A stretch of 64,000 nt of DNA from NS-11 sp036505795. Its GTDB lineage: Bacteria; Nitrospirota; Nitrospiria; Nitrospirales; NS-4. This document shows positions 49,962 to 59,191 of this stretch, in pieces. Position numbers and translations under genes: made by a program. Positions within the stretch are counted from its first letter, which is position 1. Each line of letters starts with the position of its first letter. The notes beneath the pieces are model-generated. The model worked only from the letters and a program-made list of their open reading frames with translations. It searched no databases and was not told the origin of the DNA. The stretch lies in NCBI GenBank assembly GCA_036505795.1, contig DASXSU010000049.1, positions 6,482-70,481 of the forward strand, read 5' to 3'.

Positions 49962-51404
49962 ATGGTCGTTCAGCGGCTCCGGCCTATTATGATTGGATGG
50001 ACCATCCTGTTCGTGCTCTTTCTCATGACCTTGGCGTTTCAACTCCTTCTGATGCAGCACGACATAGATCCACGAGGATTGGGTAGCTTACAACCGACGG
50101 CCAGCGTCTTGATGAAGGTCTTGGGTAGCCTGCTGCTCATACTTCCGCTCTACGGCGTATTCTCCCGCTTCATCGTTTCCAGCCAAGGAGGCGAGGCGGA
50201 AGACCACTCGCCCGAGGCGCCGGTTGTGGAGCAGGACCGGACCGGCGTCATGATCGAAGCCTTCCATGATGTGGTACGTCGTTTGCGCGAGAAGGAACAA
50301 GAACTGGTTCGCCTGCGCTCCGAGGCCGAGGCCCGAGCGCAGGAGTTCGAAAGCTACAATGAAAATATCCTTCGTAGCGTCGCCAGCGGCGTGATTACGT
50401 TTAATGAGGACTCGATCGTGACGACATTTAACGAGGCCGCCGGCCGGATTTTGCGGATCGAGTGGCAGAGCATCATCGGAAAAACCTGTGATGAGGTGTT
50501 TGGTGTCGGCAGCAAAATCAGCCGATTATTGACCCGCGCACATCGGCACGGCGAAATCATTACCCGCGAGCAGTTCGAATTGGAGCAACGCGACGGCCGT
50601 CGAATATGGCTGGGCGTCAGCACCTCCTTATTGAAGGACCGCGCAGAGCGCTTCATCGGGACGACCTTCGTGTTCACAGATCTGACGGAAGTCAAGGAGC
50701 TTCAGGCTCAGGTCGAGTTGCGGGAACGCATGACCGTCGTGGGGGAGATGTCCGCCGGCATCGCGCATGAGTTCCGCAATTTTATGGGCACCATCCTGGG
50801 CGCCGCCAAATTAATTGCTCGGCAGATCAAGCCCAATGAGGTGGCTCAGGAAAGCCTGAGTACCATTCTCCATGTCATATCTGACATGGACTATCTCATT
50901 ACCCAGTTTCTGAACTTCTCAAAGAAGACCGAATTGGATCTCAAACCGGTCGATCTCCATGGGTGGCTTAAGCGGGTGGTGGATCAGGTGTGGAGCCAAA
51001 GCGCCTCCGATTTCCATCATGCTGAAATCCACTGTCCTGCAAACATTGCCGCGGTCTCCATGGATGAGGTCTTAATGCGGCAGGCGTTGAGCAACCTGGT
51101 ACAGAACGCGGTTGAAGCCATGCCCAAGGGCGGGAGTGTTCAGATATCGACCGCTATGGTGCAGTCCCATAGTGGTCGTCCCGAATTGGAGTTGCGGATC
51201 ACCGACAGCGGCTTGGGAATTCCAGGTGATCGGCTGGACAAAATTTTTCTTCCTTTTTACACCACGAAGACGAAGGGCACGGGACTCGGTCTGGCGTTGG
51301 TTCATAAGATTGTCCTGCTGCACAACGGACGGATTCAGGTCGAGAGCCAGGAAGGGAAGGGCACGACGTTTCGCGTCCATTTGCCCATCGAGGTGCGCGT
51401 ATGA
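49962..51404 (+). CDS. PAS-containing sensor histidine kinase (PilS/NtrB-like)
   Basis: Two transmembrane helices (~8-28 and ~45-65) are followed by a coiled coil, a PAS domain at ~125-245 (ILRSVASGVITFNEDSIVTT), a HisKA domain with the phospho-accepting His in MSAGIAHEFRNFMGTILGAA, and a HATPase_c domain (QALSNLVQNAVEAMPKGG, ELRITDSGLGIPGDRLDKIF, KGTGLGLALVHKIV). The next gene, overlapping by 4 nt, is an NtrC-type regulator, so the two form a sigma-54-linked two-component pair. The location beside pilD suggests control of pilus genes. Confidence 0.93.
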   Translation: MVVQRLRPIMIGWTILFVLFLMTLAFQLLLMQHDIDPRGLGSLQPTASVLMKVLGSLLLILPLYGVFSRFIVSSQGGEAEDHSPEAPVVEQDRTGVMIEAFHDVVRRLREKEQELVRLRSEAEARAQEFESYNENILRSVASGVITFNEDSIVTTFNEAAGRILRIEWQSIIGKTCDEVFGVGSKISRLLTRAHRHGEIITREQFELEQRDGRRIWLGVSTSLLKDRAERFIGTTFVFTDLTEVKELQAQVELRERMTVVGEMSAGIAHEFRNFMGTILGAAKLIARQIKPNEVAQESLSTILHVISDMDYLITQFLNFSKKTELDLKPVDLHGWLKRVVDQVWSQSASDFHHAEIHCPANIAAVSMDEVLMRQALSNLVQNAVEAMPKGGSVQISTAMVQSHSGRPELELRITDSGLGIPGDRLDKIFLPFYTTKTKGTGLGLALVHKIVLLHNGRIQVESQEGKGTTFRVHLPIEVRV

Positions 51405-52768
51405 GCGTCATCTTGTTGATTGAAGACAACGAGCGCATGGCCAAGATCTTGGCGAGGCACATGGAGATCGAAGGGCACCAGGTCATCCTGGCTCAGGACG
51501 CGGAAGCAGGGCTGGAAGCGTTTCGTAAACAAAAAGTTGATTTGGTCGTAACGGATCTGCGGCTTCCGGAAAAGTCCGGCTTGGATGTGCTGCAAGCCGT
51601 AAAAGACGAAAATCCGATGGTGCCGGTTCTGCTGATGACGGCCCACGGGACGATCGAAACCGCCGTGAAGGCCGTCAAGGACGGTGCCTTCGACTTCCTG
51701 CAAAAACCGGTCGATCCCGAGCATCTGTTGCTGACGATCAGCAAGGCGCTCGAGACTCGTCATCTCGTCACCGAGAATCTGATCCTCAAAGGAGAGCTGC
51801 TTCAAAGCCGCGAGGCGAAGCTCATCGGTCAAAGCCGGCTTCTTCTGGAAGCCCAGGAAAAGGCCAAGAGAGTGGCGGGAGGCACGACCACGGTCATTCT
51901 TCGGGGTGAGAGCGGCACCGGCAAGGAGCTGTTCGCGCGGTTGATTCACGATCTGAGCCCTCGCAAGGGTGGTGCCTTCATCGCCATCAATTGCGCGGCC
52001 ATCCCGAAGGATCTCTTGGAGAGCGAACTTTTCGGGCATGAGCGAGGCGCCTTCACAGGCGCGGCCGCCCGTAAGCTCGGAAAATTCGAGCTGGCCGATG
52101 AAGGCACGATTTTCCTGGATGAGATCGGCGACATGGAGCTGGGCCTGCAGGGCAAGGTCTTGCGTGTGATCGAGGGCGATCGTTTCATGCGTGTCGGAGG
52201 CACCACTCAGGTAAAAGCCGATGTCCGGCTGATCGCCGCGACGAACAAGGATCTGGAAACCGCCGTGGCGACACAAATGTTCCGCGCGGATCTTTTTTAC
52301 AGACTGAATGTGTTCCCCATCACGATTCCTCCGCTCCGTGAACGACGAGACGATATTCCCTTGTTGGTGGAACACTACCTTGCCTTGTACTCGCGCGAAC
52401 TGAAGAAGGAGGTCAAGATTGTCTCACCGGAAGCCTTGGCTCTTATGATGCGACTGCCCTGGACAGGTAATGTGCGTGAACTTCAAAATTGTATCGAACG
52501 GGCTGTGATCCTGTGTGATGGCCGTACTGTCAAACCTGAACACTTAGGGGTGAGCATCCAAGCACCTCTTGCGGGCGAAGAGCCGTCTTCTAATGGTGGT
52601 CTTCAGGCGGTGGGCAGCGCCGCCGCCCGCGCTGCGGAGACCAAGCTGATTGAACGAGTCTTGGTCGAGACCGGCGGAAATAAATCGCGAGCGGCGGAAA
52701 TCTTGCAGGTGAGCTACAAGACGTTGTTGACCAAGGTCAAAGACTACGGCCTTGACCGCGAACAATAG
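51401..52768 (+). CDS. Sigma-54-dependent response regulator (NtrC family)
   Basis: The receiver domain (1-120) has the acidic pair in LIEDNERMAK, the phospho-Asp in DLVVTDLRLPEKSG and the Lys in FLQKPV. The AAA+ domain carries Walker A GESGTGKELFARLIH, the sigma-54 contact loop HERGAFTGAAARKLG, Walker B GTIFLDEIGDM and the Arg-finger region. A Fis-type HTH ends the protein (GNKSRAAEILQVSYKTLLTK). It is cognate to the kinase before it. PilR and ZraR/AtoC-type regulators share this layout. Confidence 0.95.
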   Translation: MSVILLIEDNERMAKILARHMEIEGHQVILAQDAEAGLEAFRKQKVDLVVTDLRLPEKSGLDVLQAVKDENPMVPVLLMTAHGTIETAVKAVKDGAFDFLQKPVDPEHLLLTISKALETRHLVTENLILKGELLQSREAKLIGQSRLLLEAQEKAKRVAGGTTTVILRGESGTGKELFARLIHDLSPRKGGAFIAINCAAIPKDLLESELFGHERGAFTGAAARKLGKFELADEGTIFLDEIGDMELGLQGKVLRVIEGDRFMRVGGTTQVKADVRLIAATNKDLETAVATQMFRADLFYRLNVFPITIPPLRERRDDIPLLVEHYLALYSRELKKEVKIVSPEALALMMRLPWTGNVRELQNCIERAVILCDGRTVKPEHLGVSIQAPLAGEEPSSNGGLQAVGSAAARAAETKLIERVLVETGGNKSRAAEILQVSYKTLLTKVKDYGLDREQ

Positions 52769-52785
52769 CATTTACGTCGGGTGAA

Positions 52786-54915
52786 TTGTCTCCGCATTTG
52801 AAGCAGAATAGGGGTGCAGTGCAGTCTTCGTCACCAACTCAACCCGACGTTATCGCGGATCCCTGGGTCACCTGTTTTCTGACCAGCATGGTCATTCGCT
52901 TCCTGGATGGTATCCCGACCGCCTCCGGCCAGGTTGATTACCATCGCGTGATCGGAGTCGTAGAGGGCTTCGATCATATCCGCGATCCCAAAGGTTTCCT
53001 GCTGGATTCAAATAATTGGGTTCCGTATGCCGTTCTCCGCGAACTCATCCGATGCAGCGAGGTAGCCAGCGGGCAGAAGGATGTTACCTATCGCGCTGCC
53101 CTTGGCTACTTCGCCACCATTGAGGGGCGTCAGCCGGCGCTCATCGAGACGATCGCTCGCTACCTCGACGATGTGGATGCCGTGGTTCGCTGCTCAAAGC
53201 TCTGGGGAACCGCCTATAGCAACTATCTGGAGATGCAGGCGTTTGCTCGGAAGGATGAGGCCAGAATTCTCTACATCCTGGTCCGGTTCTTGCCCCCGGT
53301 GGATCCCATGATCGGCAATAGCCTTTTGGTCAAGGGGAATATCGAAGGGTTTTCGAAGCTCTATCCCTTTGTCGAAAGCGTCTCCTGCCAAGAAGAGTAC
53401 TCTCAGCTAAGGCTCTCCACCGTCTTGGCCGAATTCGGCGATCGGTATCAGTTGGTGAAAGAGAAAACAAAAGGAGCAGCGGACCGATGGGCTGTCAGGG
53501 AGCGGACGACCGGAGGGGTGATCGCGCTTGTTCGTTCCCAGACGCTTGGCAAAGAGGCGGTGCAAGGATGGGAGGGGGGCGAGGTCCTGGCGTGTGATCG
53601 CGTAGGCGTGCCCGATGCGGCCGGCGCGGTTATGCAAATCGAGCGGGGCGGAATGCTGCGTCAGGGCCCGTTGGAATATGGCTTGCGAGAGGGCGCCATC
53701 TTCAATGCACCGTACACCCGGTACCGGTTTGACTGGCAAGAACGCGCCAACCGTGCTGTGGAACAGAACCCGAAGGCAGCGATGTCCCGGCGGCTGTTCG
53801 ATCATCTCCTTGGTCTCCAGAGCACCCAGCGACGAACGCTCAGCATTTTTATCCGCAACCGAGCGTTGCTGGAAGAAAATGCCCATCTGCGGGAAGAACT
53901 TTACGGACGAACCGAAACCGGTGGGATGAGCGGCAAAAGCCAGGCTTTCCAGGACTTGGTCGGTCTTGCACGCACCGTGGCGCTCACGGACGCAACCGTG
54001 CTGTTAACTGGAGAGACCGGGACCGGTAAGGAGCGAACGGCCCGCCTGATTCACCATCTGAGTCCTCGACGCGCGGGTCGGTTCCTGGCGGTCAATTGCG
54101 GGGCGCTAGCGGAAAGTCTCCTGGAATCCGAGTTGTTTGGCCATGAACGCGGTGCCTTTTCCGGAGCGGTCGCGCAAAAGAAGGGCAAATTCGAACAAGC
54201 GGACGGAGGGACGCTTTTCCTGGATGAGGTTGGCGAGGTCTCTCCCGCAATGCAGGTGAAACTGCTTCGCGTTTTGCAGGAACGTGAGTTTCAGCGCGTT
54301 GGAGGGCAGCAGGATATCAAAGTGGACGTGCGTATCATCACCGCCACGAATCAGGATCTACCGAGTCTCGTCGCGGATCGGAAATTCCGCCAGGATCTGT
54401 TCTACCGGCTGCATGTGTTTCCCATCCGTGTGCCTCCACTGCGCGAACGGACCGAAGATATCCCGATTATCGCTGAACACATCATTGCACGGCACGCTGC
54501 AGCTCAAAAAAAGAATACGACCGGACTACATCCTGAAGCTTTACAGATAATGTTGAAGTATCAATGGCCCGGCAATATTCGGGAGCTAGAGAATGTCCTA
54601 GAGCGGGCGATTACGTTGGCACCTCCGAAGTCCACACTGCTCGGTCCCGAGCACTTGCCGTCAAATGTGCGAGAGGCGCAGTCGCCCATTTCAGGCGCAG
54701 GGCTGGAGGAGGTGGTCGAGCGAGTAGAGTGGCCCTTGATCATTCAGGCGCTCAAATCCGGAAAAGGCCTGACAGGCCTGATGAAGCGGATTGAGTGGGG
54801 TTTGATCCAGCGGGCGATCAAGGAAAACAGCGGCAACAAAACTCAGGCGGCCCGACTCCTCGGCCGCACCTATCGCTGGTTGCGAAAAGCGGAGACTGAG
54901 ATGCCGGGGCCGTAA
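52786..54915 (+). CDS. Sigma-54 activator with unrecognised 370-residue N-terminal domain
   Basis: Residues ~385-625 form an AAA+ sigma-54 activator domain: Walker A TGETGTGKERTARLIHH, contact loop HERGAFSGAVAQKKG (Ser where GAFTGA has Thr), Walker B GTLFLDEVGEV, and NIRELENVLERAI. A Fis-like HTH (NKTQAARLLGRTYRWLRKAE) ends it. The first ~370 residues hold no receiver, GAF or PAS domain that I recognise; helical up to ~200, then a beta-rich stretch (GAVMQIERGGMLRQGPLEYG). It follows the NtrC-type regulator by 17 bases. The TTG at 52786 gives 709 residues; a GTG at 52819 preceded by AGGGG is an alternative. Ligand unknown. Confidence 0.88.
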   Translation: MSPHLKQNRGAVQSSSPTQPDVIADPWVTCFLTSMVIRFLDGIPTASGQVDYHRVIGVVEGFDHIRDPKGFLLDSNNWVPYAVLRELIRCSEVASGQKDVTYRAALGYFATIEGRQPALIETIARYLDDVDAVVRCSKLWGTAYSNYLEMQAFARKDEARILYILVRFLPPVDPMIGNSLLVKGNIEGFSKLYPFVESVSCQEEYSQLRLSTVLAEFGDRYQLVKEKTKGAADRWAVRERTTGGVIALVRSQTLGKEAVQGWEGGEVLACDRVGVPDAAGAVMQIERGGMLRQGPLEYGLREGAIFNAPYTRYRFDWQERANRAVEQNPKAAMSRRLFDHLLGLQSTQRRTLSIFIRNRALLEENAHLREELYGRTETGGMSGKSQAFQDLVGLARTVALTDATVLLTGETGTGKERTARLIHHLSPRRAGRFLAVNCGALAESLLESELFGHERGAFSGAVAQKKGKFEQADGGTLFLDEVGEVSPAMQVKLLRVLQEREFQRVGGQQDIKVDVRIITATNQDLPSLVADRKFRQDLFYRLHVFPIRVPPLRERTEDIPIIAEHIIARHAAAQKKNTTGLHPEALQIMLKYQWPGNIRELENVLERAITLAPPKSTLLGPEHLPSNVREAQSPISGAGLEEVVERVEWPLIIQALKSGKGLTGLMKRIEWGLIQRAIKENSGNKTQAARLLGRTYRWLRKAETEMPGP

Positions 54916-55351
54916 CAGCCGTGCCGGAATCGAACCCCGCGAAGATCGTCACTCTTTCTCTCTACCTCGCCTTCCTCAAAAATCATTGATTGTCACGTCC
55001 CCCTGCCCGAAGATCATCTGAACAACCAACCGCTCCCGGCAATACCGGATTGTGAAGGGTCTAGCGATTGGGTATGAACGGATCTGTACGCGAATGAATG
55101 GCTGTTCAGGGTCTGTAGAAGATCATTATCTCGTTTTCCGTTTGAGTCACTGAGACGATTGGTTCCTCGCTGACTGCTAACCTCTCCTAATCACGATGCA
55201 ATTCCGTATGGGCCTATCGGTTCACCGCAACATTTGTCGTTCTGGCACGGCCTTTGGATTAGTTTTAAGAAAGCAAGCATGAGCTTGTCACGTCAATTCT
55301 AAGCTGGGTAATCGGTCATACCTCGAGGTTGCCCGCAAAAGGAGATCTGCA
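54916..55351. other. Intergenic region with a sigma-54-like promoter
   Basis: About 436 bases without a convincing gene. The right part holds a -24/-12 type promoter at 55243-55257 for the BamE-like gene. The left part may contain binding sites for the activators encoded just upstream, but no clear tandem inverted repeats were found. Confidence 0.5.
55243..55257 (+). promoter_or_regulatory. Putative sigma-54 (-24/-12) promoter
   Basis: CTGGCACGGCCTTTGGA matches the sigma-54 consensus TGGCACG-N4-TTGCA except for GG in place of GC at -12. GG-to-GG spacing is the required 12 bases. It lies ~95 bases upstream of the BamE-like gene at 55352 and right after two sigma-54 activator genes. Confidence 0.55.
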
Positions 55352-55729
55352 ATGACACGACTGGCGCTGTTTTCTATAGTGGTAAGTGTATGGCTGTTGC
55401 CCGGGATCATGGGCAACGCGGAAGCAAAAACCGACTCTGTGGAGCGCAAAACCTTACAGAAGCGATCGACCGTGCGATACTCTACTTCGCCTTCTCACCT
55501 CGAGCACCCCAAAAGCAAGGGTAGCGGGAAAGAGATGTCCTTTGAAGTCCTGCGTATGCTATCGACAGGAATGACCAAGGCCGAAGTGATGAGCCGGGCA
55601 GGCTTGCCACAGCACACATTTCGCCAAGGCCGCTCCTCGACCTGGGTCTATTCGGCCACGGATCACTGGATAGTGGAACTCGCTTTCGGTGGAGGTCGTG
55701 TATCAGTCATCAATTGGTCGCGGCCCTAA
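55352..55729 (+). CDS. Exported protein with BamE/SmpA-like domain
   Basis: A signal peptide (FSIVVSVWLLPGIMGNAEA) is followed by a basic, Ser-rich stretch (~30-65) and a C-terminal domain of ~60 residues: EVLRMLSTGMTKAEVMSRAG, QHTFRQGRSSTWVYSATDHW, and a final strand AFGGGRVSVINWS. The two helices followed by beta strands recall the SmpA/OmlA (BamE-like) fold, which mediates protein contacts in the cell envelope. There is no lipobox, so it is probably periplasmic. AAAGGAG lies upstream of the ATG. A sigma-54-like promoter precedes it. Confidence 0.75.
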   Translation: MTRLALFSIVVSVWLLPGIMGNAEAKTDSVERKTLQKRSTVRYSTSPSHLEHPKSKGSGKEMSFEVLRMLSTGMTKAEVMSRAGLPQHTFRQGRSSTWVYSATDHWIVELAFGGGRVSVINWSRP

Positions 55730-56110
55730 GACTCCTCACCGCCGAAGGCGCATCCTGTCATAGCTTGCCTTCACTTCGTCGGGTACCCCTCGCGAACTAA
55801 ACAATCTTAGCTCTCCTTTGCTTTGAAGGCCGTCTACCTCAGTTCTATGAACAGCGGCGTTTCTCTGTGAACAGGCGTGCATGGAACTTGTCATTCTTTT
55901 AACCCGTTTAATTTCGGGCAAAACAAACCTTCCCCAATGCCTGCCGGACCTGTGAAGCCCATGTTGCACGCAGTCCCCGTGGTTCCTGATCAAAGCCGGG
56001 CTAAGACCTACGAGAACGCCGAACCATGCCGTTGAGCGTCATGATAATGACGCCAGGCATGAATATTGACATAGCTGTGCTTATTGCGAGCAACAAGAAG
56101 GAGAACGGCA
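55730..56110. other. Intergenic region upstream of minor pilin cluster 1
   Basis: About 380 bases. A short minus-strand open frame (55736-55993) has no ribosome-binding site or recognisable product. The region contains a perfect 7-bp inverted repeat at 56036-56053, and AAGGAG at 56097 before the ATG at 56111. No certain promoter was identified. Confidence 0.5.
56036..56053. promoter_or_regulatory. Operator-like inverted repeat upstream of the minor pilins
   Basis: GCGTCAT, GATA spacer, ATGACGC is a perfect palindrome about 60 bases before the first pilin gene. It could be a regulator-binding site; the factor is unknown. Confidence 0.4.
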
Positions 56111-56569
56111 ATGTCAATTCGGATGAGTAGGATGAGTGAAAAGGGAACCACTATCACGGAATTAATGGTCTCCGTCGCGATCGCGGCACTTTTAGTGGGC
56201 CTCATGGCATTAGGACTTCAGGCCATGGTTGACCGGGTCAACCTTGAAGCTGCGACCTCCGAACTTGTCGGTGATCTCCGCTATGCCAGAACCCTGGCGA
56301 TCTGGGAACGCCAACCGATACAGGTCGCACTTGACACAGGTCAGCTCAACGTCACGCTCTTCCGTCGAGGGGATCGTACGCAACCGGTCCAGACTCCTCG
56401 TTCTTTGACGTCACGGGGCATTCGGAGCATTCATTCAAGCGCGGGTACTGCTCTCTCATTCAGTCCAGCCGGAACAAGTGCGACACCGACGACCGTCACC
56501 CTGGAAGGACGCAATGGTGATCGGCGGATGGTCATGGTCAGTCTAACCGGCGTTGTGCGCGCCCGATGA
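56111..56569 (+). CDS. Type IV minor pilin, GspH/FimT-like
   Basis: The ATG at 56111 has AAGGAG at good distance; a TTG nine codons upstream is rejected. The prepilin signal is EKGTTITELMVSVAIAALLV: cleavage after Gly leaves TTITE, with the required Glu at +5, before a 20-residue hydrophobic helix. The C-terminal domain has YARTLAIWERQPIQVALDTG and GRNGDRRMVMVSLTGVVRAR, typical of FimT/GspH pseudopilins. It starts a four-gene cluster whose members overlap by 4 nt. Confidence 0.88.
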   Translation: MSIRMSRMSEKGTTITELMVSVAIAALLVGLMALGLQAMVDRVNLEAATSELVGDLRYARTLAIWERQPIQVALDTGQLNVTLFRRGDRTQPVQTPRSLTSRGIRSIHSSAGTALSFSPAGTSATPTTVTLEGRNGDRRMVMVSLTGVVRAR

Positions 56570-57042
56570 ACGGCGGTGAACATGATCTCCGGTGCGTAGA
56601 GCGCGGCTGCTCGCTAGTCGAGGCATTGGTCGCCCTGTCCGTCCTTTCTTTCGTCTTGGCCGGAAGTTTGGGCTCGTTCGTCCTAACTGAAGAGGGCATC
56701 GCCGGGGGTGCAAAGAGCATGGCTATGACAGCATTAGTCGAAAACAAAATTGAAGCTTTACGGGCGATCCCTTACAAATCTCTTCTTTCTGCTGACCTTA
56801 ACGAAGAAGGCAAGACCGATATGGTGTTCCAGGAAACAGCCAGCGGACAATTTCAGGCGCAGCAAACGGTACAAGGAGCTCTGGTGACCTCCACAATAAC
56901 GCTCGATCACCCGATGCTAAGCCGGTCTGGAGCAGCGACGATCAAAGTGGCAGCGGAGTGGAACGATCCGCGGGGCCGACATCGTACCGTTCGATTTGGC
57001 CTCAGGCGTGCCAACCCAGTGTATACCGGGGTGACGCAATGA
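56566..57042 (+). CDS. Type IV minor pilin, PilV-like
   Basis: RGCSLVEALVALSVLSFVLA is the prepilin signal: cleavage after Gly leaves CSLVE with Glu at +5. The N-terminal Cys of the mature protein is unusual. The helix continues into KSMAMTALVENKIEALRAIP, a feature of PilV/PulI-type pilins. A globular beta-rich domain of ~100 residues follows. The ATG overlaps the previous stop. PilV-type minor pilins prime pilus assembly. Confidence 0.88.
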   Translation: MNGGEHDLRCVERGCSLVEALVALSVLSFVLAGSLGSFVLTEEGIAGGAKSMAMTALVENKIEALRAIPYKSLLSADLNEEGKTDMVFQETASGQFQAQQTVQGALVTSTITLDHPMLSRSGAATIKVAAEWNDPRGRHRTVRFGLRRANPVYTGVTQ

Positions 57043-57788
57043 GAAGATATCCCCAACAGCGATTGAAAGCGAACTCTGAACGGGGAGCCTCGCTGGTGGA
57101 AACGATAGTAGCCGCCGCCTTAGGAATGATCATAACCGCTGCCGCGCTTGACGTGTTTGTCATGCACCATGGCCATTTCTTGGCTCAGCGGGCGAAATCC
57201 GAGGCACAACAGGACATCCGCGGCGGCGTAAATTTGATGGCAGCCGAAATCCGGCTAGCTTCGCCTATTACGTCGATGAAGGCCAATGAGGTTGGGTTCC
57301 GCGCCAATGTCAACGACGTGCACGGGACAGTGTTGGCCGCCGTAGGGGCAGGCCAGGCCAATGCGCACGTGACCCCCAGTGAGAGCTGGGTGCGCAGTAA
57401 AAAGGTTCGTTTCTGCAGTCCCGTGGCTTGCGAAGAACAGATTCTAGCCCATGATGGCACATCGGGCCATCTGGGGTTAACGGGTATTCTGCTGCACGAT
57501 TTTCCAGTTGGGAGCCATGTGGAGGTGATCAATGAAGTTCGTTATTACATAAGCCGAACATTGCCGACCAATTGGAAGCTGATGCGCGAAGTCGACCACG
57601 GAGCGAATCCTCTCATCGAGCATGTCGAAAAGCTATCGTTATCGTACGTCAAGGACTGCGGGCGGCCGGCAACTCGATCCGAAGAAGTTCGTGTCATCCG
57701 ACTCCAGATTCAGACAAGCGGGATTGACGGTCACGGGGGACGTTTCTCTCGGACCCACCACCAGGACATGGGAGTGAGGGCATTATGA
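57039..57788 (+). CDS. Type IV minor pilin, PilW-like
   Basis: The ATG at 57039 overlaps the previous stop; the open frame upstream shadows the PilV-like gene. The signal is ERGASLVETIVAAALGMIIT with cleavage after Gly and Glu at +5. AQQDIRGGVNLMAAEIRLAS after the helix is the PilW hallmark. The remaining beta domain includes two Cys (FCSPVACEE). Length 249. It should be processed by the PilD-like peptidase at 49 kb. Confidence 0.88.
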   Translation: MRRYPQQRLKANSERGASLVETIVAAALGMIITAAALDVFVMHHGHFLAQRAKSEAQQDIRGGVNLMAAEIRLASPITSMKANEVGFRANVNDVHGTVLAAVGAGQANAHVTPSESWVRSKKVRFCSPVACEEQILAHDGTSGHLGLTGILLHDFPVGSHVEVINEVRYYISRTLPTNWKLMREVDHGANPLIEHVEKLSLSYVKDCGRPATRSEEVRVIRLQIQTSGIDGHGGRFSRTHHQDMGVRAL

Positions 57789-59152
57789 CCAACGTACGGA
57801 CCGAGAAAGGGGCGGTGCTGCTCACGTCGCTTATGTTGGCGGTGCTCCTGTCTCTCTTAGGCACTGTCGCCATCAACTTTGCAATGACCGAGACCGAAGC
57901 CTCGCGACGCCAGCTCAAGGAATCTTCAGCCCGGCTGCTGGCGGAGAGTGGGGTCGAACAGGTGATCGTCTGGTTCAACCAGGGAAAACTTCCGGGCGAT
58001 GAGCGAACCAATTTGCCTGCGGTTTTCAAAGGCACGGCGTCCACTCCGGATGTTAGCTACGATGCCGTTCGTCCCGAAGATGATCACTTATTGAATGATG
58101 CGGAGGCCGGTATCTTTCGAACCTTGGGTGAGTTCGGGCGTATTGAGCACATCCGCTTATACGGATCGACCCGTCCGGAAGGTCTTTGCACGGTGGAGGT
58201 CACGTCCCGCTCTAAGCATGGGGTCGGCCGGTCAATGTCGCTTGAATTGGGAGCGACCCGCATCGCTCCTCTGCATGTTGCAATTCAAACCGGGGCGCGC
58301 ACCTCTTCAGACGGTACCGTGACACCCCGCCTGTTGGCCCACTGGGGCACGGTCCGAATCGCTGGAAATGCGCGCCTGGGTCCAAGCGATCAGATCCCCA
58401 GAAAATACTCAGGCGCCGCCGTGTCGGGTCAGGGATACGGCGAGGCAGGAACTGCGCGGGAGGACCGATGGTCAGAAATATACATCGGCGGGACGGCGCA
58501 ATTTGACGATGCCGATCGAGCGTTTCCCTCCAATGTCCATCCGAATCAAGACCCTTTCCCAGGGCTGCCTGCCGATCCGTGGCAGTATCACAAGTTCAAA
58601 CAACTGGCCATGAAATCGGGGTCGTATTATGTAGCGGATCGTGCAGGGTTACTCTACCGTGACGGGGTGATGGACCCAGCAATGGCTCAAACGCCGGATG
58701 AGGTGTTTGGAAATGGCGGCCTTCCGGCAGGACTGATCTTCGTCGACACCCTGGATCGGGCGGCCCCATCGGCCGATAATTTGCCAACCATAACGGTGAC
58801 GTCGCCGTACATTGAGGGAATGTTTTTTATCAATGCCCATCTTACGCTAGCCCCTGAAAGTCCAGGGAAGACCATTGCAGCTCTCTCTCCTCCATCAGAG
58901 GGCACAACCGATGCTGCCTCCCGAATCCCGGTCAGTATATCTGGTGTGGCTGTCCAGGGTGTCCTTCACACTACTGGTACGTTGCATACGGACAGGGCAA
59001 TAAGGATTTATGGATCACTCGTCGCGGAGCGAGGACTGACCGGAGCGGGACTCTTGGAAACCTGGTACAACTATGATGCAGAGCGTGGTCTTTTTCAGGG
59101 GCTGTCTGTCGTCTTTCCGCTTGCGGGGAGTTGGAGAGAATGGGGCAGTTAA
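57785..59152 (+). CDS. PilX N-terminal-type protein of the pilus cluster
   Basis: EKGAVLLTSLMLAVLLSLLG and TVAINFAMTETEASRRQLKE are the PilX_N signature: a hydrophobic helix after Gly but without Glu at +5, as in PilX. LLAESGVEQVIVWFNQ follows. The C-terminal ~350 residues are large for PilX and mostly beta (GTVRIAGNARLGPSDQIP, GSYYVADRAGLLYRDG, RAIRIYGSLVAERGL). The start overlaps the PilW-like stop. It may be a pilus-tip or assembly component. Confidence 0.85.
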   Translation: MTNVRTEKGAVLLTSLMLAVLLSLLGTVAINFAMTETEASRRQLKESSARLLAESGVEQVIVWFNQGKLPGDERTNLPAVFKGTASTPDVSYDAVRPEDDHLLNDAEAGIFRTLGEFGRIEHIRLYGSTRPEGLCTVEVTSRSKHGVGRSMSLELGATRIAPLHVAIQTGARTSSDGTVTPRLLAHWGTVRIAGNARLGPSDQIPRKYSGAAVSGQGYGEAGTAREDRWSEIYIGGTAQFDDADRAFPSNVHPNQDPFPGLPADPWQYHKFKQLAMKSGSYYVADRAGLLYRDGVMDPAMAQTPDEVFGNGGLPAGLIFVDTLDRAAPSADNLPTITVTSPYIEGMFFINAHLTLAPESPGKTIAALSPPSEGTTDAASRIPVSISGVAVQGVLHTTGTLHTDRAIRIYGSLVAERGLTGAGLLETWYNYDAERGLFQGLSVVFPLAGSWREWGS

Positions 59153-59191
59153 ATCTGTACGATAGGAGCACCGCGGCTGAAATGTACGAAC

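Noticed and set aside
55736..55993. 85-codon minus-strand frame before the pilin cluster
   Set aside because: No ribosome-binding site, biased composition and no domain; treated as intergenic.
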